From NCBI GenBank assembly GCA_003225555.1, contig QIAM01000004.1:1-64000 (forward strand): DNA of 64,000 nucleotides. The letters run 5' to 3'. Positions 15,298-24,753 of this stretch are shown piece after piece. The translations under genes were made by a program, and so were the position numbers. The notes below the pieces were generated by a model. That model saw only the letters and a list, made by a program, of their open reading frames with translations, was not told the origin of the DNA and ran no database searches. The stretch is from Acidobacteriota bacterium. GTDB lineage: Bacteria; Acidobacteriota; Terriglobia; Terriglobales; Acidobacteriaceae. Numbering within the stretch: position 1 is the first letter of the stretch; every line of letters begins with the position of its first letter.

Positions 15298-16215
15298 TCA
15301 AAATGGGCATTCTTCCACAACGTCCGGCTCGCCCGGAGGCGCTCCCCTTGTTTTGTGTGTCTTAACAATCCAGAAGGTGTGGCCCGCATTCTCACGGCTT
15401 ACCAGTCCCAGGCGTGGGAGCTCTGTTTCCGGCACTCCCAGGTAGGTGAAGTGCGGCAGGTCGGAGTACACCGTCTGGAACCAGCCGTGTCTTGCCAGAA
15501 TAGCTCGTATCCCTGTGTCCGCATGTTCGCGGACATCCATGGCCAACATGGAAAGATGCTGCGAGGTCCCCGGCGCTGCAACCGAGTACAGAATGGACTT
15601 GTCAAATTCCTTGCTGAAGTAAATTCTCCGAGCTTCAAGCCGTAGCACCTCGCGCACCTGCCCAGTTGGGGCTAGAGCGAGCAAACGTTCTCCTTCATCT
15701 CGCTGGATGCGGTTAGCAGCAGCCCAATGCTCAATTCCGTGACGGACCCGGCTCTCCCACAACTGTACCGTCTGCGCATAGCTCCGGCGTCCGGCCTCTT
15801 TGCTCGCAGGCGTGATGCTAAGTGCCAGGCGCTTCGCTTCCTCCTGCGAGGCTTTCATCGCCTCTGCCGCCATTCGCTGCAACTCGACAGGATACTTCGG
15901 GTCGGCAAGGTCCGAGCGCGGCAACTGCGCCTGGAACGAGTCGACCGAGCTTTCGTTCTCAAAAAGGTACGTGGGTGGCGACATCGTCCCATGTGACAGA
16001 AAGACCGCACCGAAGTCAGAAAGAAGGCGCACGCACAAGTCGTCATCAAGGTTAAATTGCTTGTTCGTCTGCCTCAGTGACTGCAGAAATCCTTGTCCAA
16101 GGATCAAGGGAGGTTCGTGGACGATTGGCATCTGCTGCCCGATCGAGAGACTGGCGACAGCAAATATCACGCCACCAAGAAAAGACACGAGGCCACGTGG
16201 GACGACCTTTCTCAT
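15298..16215 (-). CDS. Exported D-alanyl-D-alanine carboxypeptidase-like (M15) protein
   Basis: This is likely a zinc metallopeptidase of peptidoglycan peptides. ATG 16215 is favoured because residues 5-27 then form a signal peptide (PRGLVSFLGGVIFAVASLSI). The C-terminus carries the M15 pattern: S218-Q-H220-L-S-M-L-A-M-D227, then GWFQTVYSDLPH255FTYLG, giving zinc ligands H220, D227 and H255. The middle of the protein (aa 100-200) is helical and unassigned, longer than simple VanY-type domains. It lies 130 nt downstream of the M48 peptidase on the same strand, with which it may share a transcript. Confidence 0.75.
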   Translation of the reverse strand: MRKVVPRGLVSFLGGVIFAVASLSIGQQMPIVHEPPLILGQGFLQSLRQTNKQFNLDDDLCVRLLSDFGAVFLSHGTMSPPTYLFENESSVDSFQAQLPRSDLADPKYPVELQRMAAEAMKASQEEAKRLALSITPASKEAGRRSYAQTVQLWESRVRHGIEHWAAANRIQRDEGERLLALAPTGQVREVLRLEARRIYFSKEFDKSILYSVAAPGTSQHLSMLAMDVREHADTGIRAILARHGWFQTVYSDLPHFTYLGVPETELPRLGLVSRENAGHTFWIVKTHKTRGAPPGEPDVVEECPF

Positions 16216-16344
16216 GCCTCGGGTACCCCCCCGCCGAGCAGAGAGGACTCCCTCATCCAGAATTTCCTTTCTAGACCTGGCGGACCCCTTCCTAGTTTCG
16301 GCGAGAATCATGGCTGCGATGGACCAAGGGTGTGTCCTGGCGAG

Positions 16345-18225
16345 CTACTCGCCGGTACTATGCATAGAGCTACGAACGAGAACAAGTTCGTCGACCGTCT
16401 TTTGCGGTCCGACTCGCACGGCGATCCCGATGCCGGGATAGAAACGGTACGGAACCCATGCATCCAGCAGGCCCTCGTAGCGATAGGGCTGGTCGGCCAG
16501 GACCGTTTCCAGTTCATCTGTCGTCATGCCATAACGGATCGAGGCTTTCCCCGAACCCGTTCCCATCTCGCGCAGGTGCAATTCGGGTGCGCCCTTGGCG
16601 TTGAGAATAATCGCGATGATGACGTCGCTGGCAACGACGTCGAGCGCATATTGCGGATAGTGCGTGCGCAGCGGGCCGGTCCCGGACACGCCTCCGACTG
16701 GCTGTCCCTGGCCAATGCGGGTCTTAGCGTCACGGAAGGATTCGCCAAGGCGAAGTGATTTGCCGCCGCCAAGGTCCACCGCGGCTACTTCACGCACGAA
16801 AGTGCGGTTGCTGGCCTTGAGCTGTGGTTCCGTTACGCAACCATTCGATGCCCCGGAGCACACCCCGGCGTACTTCTCGTATGCCAGCTTCCACCATATA
16901 GAATCAGCCGACTCAACGCGAAGATACTTGAGCAACACGTCCGCAGCGACGCGGCGTTGATCGGGTTCGTCCGATGAGGCCAGCATGGTGCCAACGTTAA
17001 AGTAGAGAGCCGCGGTCTGAAGAAGCGATTGCTCATCCGTAATGCGGCGTTGTTTGTCCCATAAGAACTGCAAGACCCCATCCGCACCCCTTCGGTTCCC
17101 GGCCGCGAGATATGCCACGGCTGTGTTATTGGCGACCGCGCGAACAGCCGTCTCTCCATATGCATTCTGCAAATCCTTGTCGCCGCTCAACATGCTGCCG
17201 GCACGCACCAGATAGGTGAGAGCCTGCTTGGGGTCGGGACCAGTAGGCTGAACCAGGTACGCCAGGCCGAGATTTGCTTTCACCAGGGCCAACGTTGGGT
17301 CCGCTTGCTCGGCCGCCTTCAGGGTTTGCACTGCCTCCGTCCACAGTGCGGTATCCACTCCCCGCAGCTTCGACTTCAGATGGAGCGATTCGGCATAGAA
17401 GGATCCTGTGGCAATCTGTCCAATCCCAAGGGCGCGCAGATCGTCGTCGCGTAGTTGATCAATGTACTGCATCAGGAGCGTGTACCCTAGATTGCCTCTG
17501 ACATCAGCAGCCTGCGGGAATTCGCGGAGGACGGAGCGGAAACAGTTAGCGGCCAGCTCATAATTTTCCGTTGCCAGGAAGGACACGCCATCATAAAAAG
17601 CACTCATCGTTCGCCAGAGGGGCGCTTGTTCCCGGTCGAGGCGAGCAATGCGGTCAGTCCAGGAGGGATGGTCGGCGCCCAGGGCCTCGAACGAGGAGTA
17701 ATGCGAAACTTCGTCCAGCCGTTGCAAGCCCTTCAGTCCTCTGCGCACCGAGTATCCAGCCGCGAGTGCGAGTTCATATCCTTTGGCGTCGGCAGCATAT
17801 TCGTGCTCGCGAGTGACTGCCATCTCCATAACGGAAGGAGTGTCCTTCGCTGGTGTGCAAAGGGGATGGCCGAGCAGGAGATGTCCCAGCTCATGGCCGA
17901 GGATCAAAGCAAGCACATCGTGGTCGCCCCGAACCACGTCGCTCACCAGTCCTTGCGAGATGCGCACGATGGGATGACAATCAGGTGCCGCCGCGAAAGC
18001 GTTCAAACGCATTTGCTCGGCAGCCCTTTCTCCGTCGCGTTGAGCCGAGATGATTCCCACGTTCGGAGGCCAGGACGTGTACTTTTGCCCCGGGTGAGCT
18101 GCCGCCGGAGCGGCGAGCAGTTGACGAAACACAGAGTTGACCAGGTCCTCATCCGCCGATTGTTGAGCGAATGCAGATGTTACAAAAAGGAGAATTACCA
18201 GGATTGACTTGTGGCGGGTTCTCAT
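16345..18225 (-). CDS. Exported M48-family metallopeptidase with helical repeat domain, 626 aa
   Basis: A secreted zinc peptidase. Residues 1-21 are a signal peptide (VILLFVTSAFAQ). The active site is H111-E-L-G-H115 followed by third ligand E142 in REHEYAAD, as in the BepA/YfgC branch of M48, where proteases of the outer-membrane assembly pathway are found. From about residue 170 the chain holds TPR-like helical repeats (for example YELAANCFRSVLREFPQAAD, then WTEAVQTLKAAEQADPTLAL). The last 110 residues form an unassigned beta domain. The start is supported by AAGGAG 8 nt upstream. It belongs to the minus-strand run from 22564. Confidence 0.8.
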   Translation of the reverse strand: MRTRHKSILVILLFVTSAFAQQSADEDLVNSVFRQLLAAPAAAHPGQKYTSWPPNVGIISAQRDGERAAEQMRLNAFAAAPDCHPIVRISQGLVSDVVRGDHDVLALILGHELGHLLLGHPLCTPAKDTPSVMEMAVTREHEYAADAKGYELALAAGYSVRRGLKGLQRLDEVSHYSSFEALGADHPSWTDRIARLDREQAPLWRTMSAFYDGVSFLATENYELAANCFRSVLREFPQAADVRGNLGYTLLMQYIDQLRDDDLRALGIGQIATGSFYAESLHLKSKLRGVDTALWTEAVQTLKAAEQADPTLALVKANLGLAYLVQPTGPDPKQALTYLVRAGSMLSGDKDLQNAYGETAVRAVANNTAVAYLAAGNRRGADGVLQFLWDKQRRITDEQSLLQTAALYFNVGTMLASSDEPDQRRVAADVLLKYLRVESADSIWWKLAYEKYAGVCSGASNGCVTEPQLKASNRTFVREVAAVDLGGGKSLRLGESFRDAKTRIGQGQPVGGVSGTGPLRTHYPQYALDVVASDVIIAIILNAKGAPELHLREMGTGSGKASIRYGMTTDELETVLADQPYRYEGLLDAWVPYRFYPGIGIAVRVGPQKTVDELVLVRSSMHSTGE

Positions 18226-18348
18226 CGATGCACTCCTTAGTTGGGCCGTAAGCGACCTATGGAAGATTGCAACCCGTTGAGTTCAATAAATCCAGCATCC
18301 CAGAAGGCCCGATGAAAGGCCACCGATCGCGAATGATTCGTCTCGGCC

Positions 18349-18816
18349 CTACTGGGAACGAGCACGTAGCTTCAATCGCAACGGGGCGACCCTCGTCCCT
18401 GACAGAGAAAATTTGGCGGGAGGCGATGTCAGGTTCTCAGCTGTCGCGGTTGCGAGGTACTGTCCGGGCGCGAGCACAGCGTCAAAGTGGAAATGGCCCG
18501 TACCATCCGCTTTCGCGGTCCAGCGTTGGTTGGGTTCCTCTACGCTTGTCAACACAATGTCAGCTCCGGCGGCCGGCTTGCCATCAGGTCGTGTAACAAT
18601 GCCTTCTACCGCCGATCCGGTTTCTCCGCGTGGCGCCGCTGTGTCCGACTCATCAATCTGTCGTTTCTTTTCCTTCTTATCCTTCTTCTCCGGGCTCGTC
18701 GGCGGTGGAGGCTGACCCGCTGATGGTGAACTTTGGCCCACCATCACGAAGGATCCGAGCACAGTTAACGCGACTAAGGTTACGGGTAACGCGCGTCGAA
18801 GGAAAGCGCTAGACAT
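18349..18816 (-). CDS. Exported carboxypeptidase-regulatory-like (Cna-B-type) protein, 155 aa
   Basis: ATG 18816 has GGAGG 9 nt upstream. Residues 1-30 form a signal peptide. A Pro/Lys-rich linker (GQPPPPTSPEKKDKKEKKR) leads to a beta-sandwich of about 80 residues of the carboxypeptidase-regulatory type (EGIVTRPDGKPAAGADIVLT, GHFHFDAVLAPGQYLATATA). This fold is widespread in Acidobacteria outer-surface proteins. Its start overlaps the end of the CHASE2 gene by 8 nt, so it is translated with it. Confidence 0.75.
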   Translation of the reverse strand: MSSAFLRRALPVTLVALTVLGSFVMVGQSSPSAGQPPPPTSPEKKDKKEKKRQIDESDTAAPRGETGSAVEGIVTRPDGKPAAGADIVLTSVEEPNQRWTAKADGTGHFHFDAVLAPGQYLATATAENLTSPPAKFSLSGTRVAPLRLKLRARSQ

Positions 18817-20137
18817 GTGCAATAGCCTCCGCAGGGTGGGCTATCTTCCACCACTCATAAATCTTATGCAGGACCACATGACCCAGAAGCATGACGGTTG
18901 GCACGAAGAAGTCAAAGAACATTCCCAGATCCTGCAGAAAGAAATTCAGCACCAACATCAATAACGTTGCGCCAACAACAGCAGCCAATTGCAGCCAACC
19001 GCTGGAGAGCAACGCCATCACGAGGGCCAACAAAACAACCGCGAGAATTTCGACGCCGCGAACGAGCCATTCGGGAAGCGGCGAGAAAGCGCGATCATTC
19101 AGCATGGCCTCGACATAGTTCGCATGAATCATCGCCCCGGGAACCATCCCCACAGGAGACCCATGCAAGTCCACTCTGGGACCGACGCCGGATACACGCG
19201 AGTTCCAATTGCCGCTGATGATTACGATTTTGCCACGCAGGCATTTATTCGTAGCACACTGGGTGTCGAGCACTTCAGACGCGCTCATTCCTTCTGATTT
19301 GTCTTGCGCCTCTTGTCCAGCCTTGCTCACGGGAAAATTGTTTAGGGGGATGTAGCCCGCAAACGGCAGTTCGTCTTTCCCACTATTCACTGTGCGCGCG
19401 TATGCCACCGGGTCTACGCACTTCACAATTGCCGTCGCAAATGAGTCCACAGTTGACGATGGGTCAGTGTCCAACGGCAAGGGCAGAGGCACACGGCGGA
19501 CGTCGTACGGGAGTTGAACGTAGCCGCGCGATACTGTCGGACAGGGCTCCAATGAAACCGCTGGCAACATACCGTGGCTGTTGTATACATTCCCTTGCTC
19601 CACATAGCCATCGGTACCCGCGAATCTAATACTCGTTGCCAGCACGATTGGACGGTGACACAGCGCCACCTCATTTATCGTTTTGACGAGAGTAAGATTC
19701 TCTGCCTCATAGGTGGGGAAGTCCTGCGGATTGCCTAGTCTAGGTGCGCGCAGATCGAAATCGAGCGCTATGACATCAGCACCGGCCTTGTCCACGGCGT
19801 CTATCAGGCGCGCGAGATAGTCACGTTTGATGGGAGAGCGCCCCGCTAATTCATCCGACCAGTACTCTTGATCCCCGATAAATACCAGGGCGGTGCGCTT
19901 CGGATAGAGCGTGTAGAGAGGTCTTTTTATGCAGATGGACAAGTCTTGCATTTCTTGTGTCGCCCTGTAACGCATGTCTGTCCACCAATAGTGATCTTCA
20001 ATGTAGATCCCGGAGAAAACTCCCAATACCGTCAGACCTAAAGCTACTAACCAATACGTCGCGCCATGGACGCATAAGCGATCCCACAATTTCTTGGCTC
20101 GCGGATGTGACTCCATAAAACGAGTGATCGCGGTCAT
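18809..20137 (-). CDS. CHASE2-domain membrane protein, 442 aa
   Basis: An extracytoplasmic ligand-sensing protein. TM1 (about residues 33-50, VALGLTVLGVFSGIYIED) is followed by a CHASE2 domain of about 300 residues (start YYWWTDMRYRATQEM, core AGADVIALDFDLRAPR, IVLATSIRF, MLPAVSLEPC, end DLHGSPVGMVPGAMIHAN). Three TM helices follow (VVLLALVMALLSSGWLQLAA). In most CHASE2 proteins a kinase, cyclase or diguanylate cyclase comes next. Here the chain ends after about 20 residues, so no output domain is present. A GTG at 20170 is an alternative start. It lies between the caspase-like gene and the regulatory-like protein. Confidence 0.8.
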   Translation of the reverse strand: MTAITRFMESHPRAKKLWDRLCVHGATYWLVALGLTVLGVFSGIYIEDHYWWTDMRYRATQEMQDLSICIKRPLYTLYPKRTALVFIGDQEYWSDELAGRSPIKRDYLARLIDAVDKAGADVIALDFDLRAPRLGNPQDFPTYEAENLTLVKTINEVALCHRPIVLATSIRFAGTDGYVEQGNVYNSHGMLPAVSLEPCPTVSRGYVQLPYDVRRVPLPLPLDTDPSSTVDSFATAIVKCVDPVAYARTVNSGKDELPFAGYIPLNNFPVSKAGQEAQDKSEGMSASEVLDTQCATNKCLRGKIVIISGNWNSRVSGVGPRVDLHGSPVGMVPGAMIHANYVEAMLNDRAFSPLPEWLVRGVEILAVVLLALVMALLSSGWLQLAAVVGATLLMLVLNFFLQDLGMFFDFFVPTVMLLGHVVLHKIYEWWKIAHPAEAIAHV

Positions 20138-20185
20138 TGGATTTCGCGAAACCACAAACTGAGTCCGCACTCTTTGCGACGTACT

Positions 20186-22564
20186 TCACTTTGCAGATGC
20201 CGTCCCCAGCGCCGTGCTTCTTATCTGGAGATAGTGAACCGCCCAATTCGAGGGCACTGGCCGCTCCATGCCGCGCCTGCCCGAACTGGCGGAGCTTAGC
20301 AGATCGCCGAGGGGAGAACTCGGACCTCGTGCGCCTCGCGTCAAGACTGGGTCAAACTCTAAGAGACCTGGATCCGGCAGCTGCTCGGTGGTGGTCAGCA
20401 ATACATAACTGTCCAGCCCGAAGGGTGGAACGATCTTGATTCCTGGACCGCCGCCGGTGATTGAAATTTCAGTCGGGACAACGCCTCTTTCCGGCAGTTG
20501 ATTGCCTTCCGGACCGACCGGGTACAGCAGACTGCCCCGGCCCGCACAGTCGATGCCCAACACATAGACCCACTGCCGGTCGACTTGGGCTGGAGGTGTC
20601 CCCGAGACATGCAGAACTAAATCGTAGACCTCGCCTTGGGTTACGTTGCCGCTTTCCACATAGTTTCCTGCGGCAGGACTGCGTCGTTTCAGGGCTAGTG
20701 CATAAGGGAAATCGCTCTCCCCTCCGCCCGGTGGCACCCTCAGGCTAAGCCATAATTTGACCTTCGCCAGCCGCGCTGGCAGGTCCGTGAGATTGTGACC
20801 CGCAGCCGCAAGCGTTGCACTGGCAGCCGGCGTCCAATCCGTGCGTAAAGGAAATGACGAATCCGCGCCGCAAACGGAGCCGCTGCTCGGCGCAGTTTTG
20901 CCCTGTTCGATAACGTCTTTCAAGATCCACGCGTATTCGAGGCTGGCTCCTTGCAAACGTCCGGTGAGCAGGTAATTCGCAAGTTGTGGCCGTCGCAAGA
21001 GCTCAACGGCGGCACTGGAATCCTGGGAAAGCTTTATTTGCGCTGCAAGCTCTTTGGAAGCCGGAAAGTTCACGAAGAGTCGGGTGGACGTCGCATTGCC
21101 GCCGATCTTGTCCAGTACTTGCGCGCTGGTCGGATGCGTTCCCAGCGACTGCGACGCGCCGCCTACGCTCTGCAGCACCCACTCCGTGCCGTTCCAGGAG
21201 ACAACGTGCGTAGGCGCAACCGTTGACGGATCATCAATCCACTTCGCACGCGATGAAGTGCGCAGAGTGGACGTCTCCGCGGCAAAGTCGTCCAAGTCAG
21301 CGCTCGAAAGAGTGGCCGGGGCCATCCAGACCTGGAGACGACCTTCTTCCGCGGGAATCCACTTATCGAGCTCGAACAGATCGCCCGCCTCAATTTTCGC
21401 GGTACCGGTACCCACGAGTTCGGCCAGGGACTTGTTCATCCCGTCCAGTTCCACCACTCGAATTCTCGTCTCTGGAGAGCTCCTCGATTCTGTGACGCTG
21501 ACTAACTCGCTGCCGCGCCCGATACCGGTTATTTTGCCGGCGTCCAGCACGATCCTGCCGTTATCGAGCATTCCCTCGCGCGCGACCGCCACGCGCAGGC
21601 GAGTGCTCTCCGAGGACGAACCCAGGAGAGCGTCCCGAGGACGCGAGGCCACGCCGCCCAATGCCGGTTGCTGGTCGGAGAGGCCCATGCCCTGCATCAC
21701 GACCTTCACGCGCTTGTAGACGTCCGACGCTGGAGTATTGGCCGGCAACGCTCTGAGGGCTTGGATCAGCGCGATGGTGAACGCTCCGTGATGATCGCCA
21801 TTGAAGTCCCACTCGCGGGCAAACTGATCATGTTGGGTTGCGGTGAACACCAGGGCAGAATTGTCTTTGCGGTCCTCTGGTCGATCCGAGCTATCCTCGG
21901 GATCGTTTGCGTCCCGCGGGTCATATCCGAGAAAGCGTGCGGGACCCGAAGAGCCGACAGGAATACCGCGAGCCACCGACCCGCTGTGGCAGCTATCGAA
22001 AATGGCGGTAAGCTTTATGCCTTTGTTTAGAGCGCTGTTGAAGATGCGGGCGATTTCCTTGTCGCGGACGTCAAACCCTCCACCATTGGCGTCGACAGGA
22101 ACGATGGTTTCGTCCAAATGCCGGGGCTTGGTTGATTTCGAGTTATAACGTTGCGAGCCGTGCCCGGCGTAATAAAACACCACCACGTCTCCCTTGGCCG
22201 GCTCCTCGACCAGGTATTTCCGCATGGCGTCGAGAATCGCCTGCCGTGTGGCTTGTTGGTTGGTCAGCACTTTCATATACGGCTCTTGTTTTGAAAAGCC
22301 GAATTTGGGGCTGGTGAGGGTTTCCTTCATGGCCAGCGCGTCATTGGCCGCGCCTTCAAGGGTCGGCCACACAGGCAAGTCCCATCGGCTGGGTTCCGAC
22401 TCGAGTCCCCTTGGCTTGTCGACTGCCGCCGGAGGAGTGATCGACTTCTTGGCGGGGGCGTACTCATCGATGCCGATCAGCAGCGCACGTTTTGTCTGGG
22501 CTGCACACCAGCCGCTACACACAAGCAGCGACACAATCAGGGCACGCACACATTGCCGCAACAT
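20186..22564 (-). CDS. Exported caspase-fold (C14) peptidase, 792 aa
   Basis: ATG 22564 is chosen because GGGGGA lies 8 nt upstream; an in-frame TTG at 22579 gives five extra residues. A signal peptide (LIVSLLVCSGWCAAQ) puts it in the periplasm. The catalytic His is H135 (FYYAGHGSQR) and the catalytic Cys C192 (AIFDSCHSGS), the metacaspase dyad. Residues 30-320 are the peptidase core. The remaining 470 residues are beta-rich and unassigned, with SSTRLFVNFPASKE and WVYVLGIDCAGRGSLLYP, possibly a substrate-binding or self-association part. It is transcribed divergently from the second caspase at 23077. Confidence 0.85.
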   Translation of the reverse strand: MLRQCVRALIVSLLVCSGWCAAQTKRALLIGIDEYAPAKKSITPPAAVDKPRGLESEPSRWDLPVWPTLEGAANDALAMKETLTSPKFGFSKQEPYMKVLTNQQATRQAILDAMRKYLVEEPAKGDVVVFYYAGHGSQRYNSKSTKPRHLDETIVPVDANGGGFDVRDKEIARIFNSALNKGIKLTAIFDSCHSGSVARGIPVGSSGPARFLGYDPRDANDPEDSSDRPEDRKDNSALVFTATQHDQFAREWDFNGDHHGAFTIALIQALRALPANTPASDVYKRVKVVMQGMGLSDQQPALGGVASRPRDALLGSSSESTRLRVAVAREGMLDNGRIVLDAGKITGIGRGSELVSVTESRSSPETRIRVVELDGMNKSLAELVGTGTAKIEAGDLFELDKWIPAEEGRLQVWMAPATLSSADLDDFAAETSTLRTSSRAKWIDDPSTVAPTHVVSWNGTEWVLQSVGGASQSLGTHPTSAQVLDKIGGNATSTRLFVNFPASKELAAQIKLSQDSSAAVELLRRPQLANYLLTGRLQGASLEYAWILKDVIEQGKTAPSSGSVCGADSSFPLRTDWTPAASATLAAAGHNLTDLPARLAKVKLWLSLRVPPGGGESDFPYALALKRRSPAAGNYVESGNVTQGEVYDLVLHVSGTPPAQVDRQWVYVLGIDCAGRGSLLYPVGPEGNQLPERGVVPTEISITGGGPGIKIVPPFGLDSYVLLTTTEQLPDPGLLEFDPVLTRGARGPSSPLGDLLSSASSGRRGMERPVPSNWAVHYLQIRSTALGTASAK

Positions 22565-23076
22565 AAGATGGTCCCCCAACTAAATACTGGGCACCCTTTG
22601 TACTTGTAGAAGTGGACGGGCGTACGGTACATCGCCCCGACCGGATAGTCAATTGCACATTGACCCTGGCCAACTCTCGATGGCAGCCTGCGTGGGGGCC
22701 ACCCGTCAATAGCAGCGTCCGACACACAGAACCTATAGACAGCAATGACCTTCGGTCCCCAGCCCGCGATCCGCGGACTAGGTACGAGAATATGGAAAAA
22801 CTGCCCGGGAACCCCTGACCTTTCTTTGCGGCATTCGACGCGGTTCTGACTACGAAAAAAGTTTGACCTGGGGCCTGCGGATGCGAGTAAGATATAAGCC
22901 CCTTCTGAATCCTCGAGCGAGGATTGATGTATGAATGCCAGACTAATTCGTTCCTTCAACCTCCCGAGTTTCTGACGATTGCTTGCGCCTGCCGGGGCGG
23001 TGGGGAAGTTCGCGGATCCAGACGGTTTTAGTGGTCCAACGCTCATTTACATCAGGCACGAAACTGGAGAGTAGTC
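22565..23076. promoter_or_regulatory. Divergent control region between two caspase-like genes
   Basis: The 512-bp gap between the minus-strand gene (start 22564) and the plus-strand gene (start 23077) has no convincing gene. A plus-strand promoter candidate at 22863-22893 is TTGACC, a 19-nt spacer and TAAGAT, with GATATAAG following. Promoters for both directions are expected here. No palindromic operator was found by eye. Confidence 0.35.
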
Positions 23077-24630
23077 ATGAGAATTCGTTCTTGGAACCGC
23101 GCCCCAGGCCTTGTTCTGGTCGCCACTATGTTTTTAGTCGCTGGGTTCTCAACGGCGCGTGGCCAAACAAAACCTCAAGCCCCCGCAAAACCCAAGACGG
23201 CGCAGCACCCGGACGCGTCTCCAAAGGCCTCAGGCAAGCAAGGCGGCATGACGGCGCGGGGAGCGCAACGGGGACCATTCACTCAGACCGACAAGGACAC
23301 ATTCGAGAAGGAAACACGCAGCGCAGTCATTGTGGCTCCAAGCTACCGCGACTCGGGATTGGCGACACTGCGCTTCACCTTCGCCGACGCGGTTGAACTC
23401 AAGAGCGAACTCGAGCGCCAGGGTTATACGGTGCGAGTAATCCCCAGTACAGAAGCGACGGCTGAGGGAATCCGGCAGACGCTTGCGAATCAAAAGACTT
23501 TCCTGGAAGGAACCAAGCAGGCCACGTTGCTATTTGCTTTTATGGGACACGGCTTCCAGGACAGTCACGGGCAGAACTATTTGATGACGTACGGAGCAGA
23601 CCCGAACAACATGGACAAAGAAGCGCTCTCGGTCGAAGAGGTTCAGTCTTTGATGACCGCCAGCGGCGCCCGACGCAAGGTGATCTTCATAGATGCCTGC
23701 CGCAATGTGCCAGGCACGCGAGATGCTGAAAAGGCGCGCACGATGTCTGACTTCAAGGCTGCCGAAGGAATAGCCATTTTGCTGGCTACCAAGCCGGGCG
23801 CATACAGCTATGAAGATCCCGATCTTTCCCACGGTGTTTTCACCTATTTCTTGCTCGACGGATTGCGAGGGAAGGCGGCTGGTAAGGATGGTTTCGTCAC
23901 GTTCCACGATTTGAGCGACTACGTGGAGCGGTCGGTATCCGCCTACGCCATGAAGAAGGACCAGGCTCAGAAGCCGCTTGCAACGCTAAAAGATGTAGGA
24001 GGCGATTTCTTACTCGCCACAGGAGCCCCGCCGAAACCTGATGAGGTGAAACCCGTTCCCACGGCTAGTCAGGTGACTAGCGATGCCATCGTCATGCGCG
24101 CCGTCGCAATTAACCGATCGTTCTTTGCAACGTTAAGTGATGATAGCTTGGCGCTGATCGACACCACCACCGGCCAGCCCTTCGCAATCCTAAGCGAGCA
24201 TTCGGACCAGCTGAAAGATAAGACAGCAATGGGCAAGGCTTCTTACCGCTGGTTTGCTGGAGATGCCCCCGGCAACAATGCCGTGCATATGGTTGCGGAG
24301 ATGAAGGGCAGCGAGATGTTGCATCTGTGGGGGCGGATCGGCAAACCATGCCCCAATGATCAGCCGTGCAGCACAGTCCCGTATCCGCTACTGCCAGGTG
24401 AGGTGCGTGATCAGAAATCGGGGGCGCTGAAGACTGCAAAAAAGGCTTTTAGCCTCGGTGCGCTCAGTCACAAGACTGTCGGGACGGGGGTGAGTCTTGC
24501 TGCCAAGACGGACGTTATCGAACGCTCGGGACTGGCAGCTGACAGCCGCGACAAGTTTGTCTGGACTAAGTTTGATTTGACCAACACTGCAAAGGTGCCC
24601 ACTTCCGCCGCCCGTCAAGCGCAGCCGTGA
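23077..24630 (+). CDS. Exported caspase-fold (C14) peptidase, 517 aa
   Basis: A second caspase-like protein. The signal peptide spans residues 1-29 (VLVATMFLVAGFSTARG). A Lys/Pro/Gly-rich linker follows. The core runs from about residue 80 to 340, with catalytic H158 (LFAFMGHGFQ) and C208 (VIFIDACRNV). Regions such as GVFTYFLLDGLRG and GFVTFHDLSDYVE are typical of bacterial caspase-like proteins. The last 170 residues (PKPDEVKPV, then VMRAVAINRSFFATLSDDSL) form a separate domain of unknown role. It is divergent from the larger caspase at 20186. Confidence 0.85.
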   Translation: MRIRSWNRAPGLVLVATMFLVAGFSTARGQTKPQAPAKPKTAQHPDASPKASGKQGGMTARGAQRGPFTQTDKDTFEKETRSAVIVAPSYRDSGLATLRFTFADAVELKSELERQGYTVRVIPSTEATAEGIRQTLANQKTFLEGTKQATLLFAFMGHGFQDSHGQNYLMTYGADPNNMDKEALSVEEVQSLMTASGARRKVIFIDACRNVPGTRDAEKARTMSDFKAAEGIAILLATKPGAYSYEDPDLSHGVFTYFLLDGLRGKAAGKDGFVTFHDLSDYVERSVSAYAMKKDQAQKPLATLKDVGGDFLLATGAPPKPDEVKPVPTASQVTSDAIVMRAVAINRSFFATLSDDSLALIDTTTGQPFAILSEHSDQLKDKTAMGKASYRWFAGDAPGNNAVHMVAEMKGSEMLHLWGRIGKPCPNDQPCSTVPYPLLPGEVRDQKSGALKTAKKAFSLGALSHKTVGTGVSLAAKTDVIERSGLAADSRDKFVWTKFDLTNTAKVPTSAARQAQP

Positions 24631-24753
24631 CTCGCAGCCGAGCGCGCTGGCCTGGTTAGCAGAGGTGAATGTGCCAGAACGGAATCAACCGGTGGCGCCC
24701 CCGGTCGACTCCGTCCTTGGGCGACATGATACTTCTTGAGGCTCAGGAAGACT

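Noticed and set aside
15298-16311. Longer start (16311) of the M15-like gene
   Set aside because: It would place 32 charged residues before the signal peptide and has no ribosome site.
22537-23046. Minus-strand open frame in the gap between the caspase genes
   Set aside because: Composition is unlike a protein, it has no ribosome site and it overlaps the 5' end of the 20186 gene.
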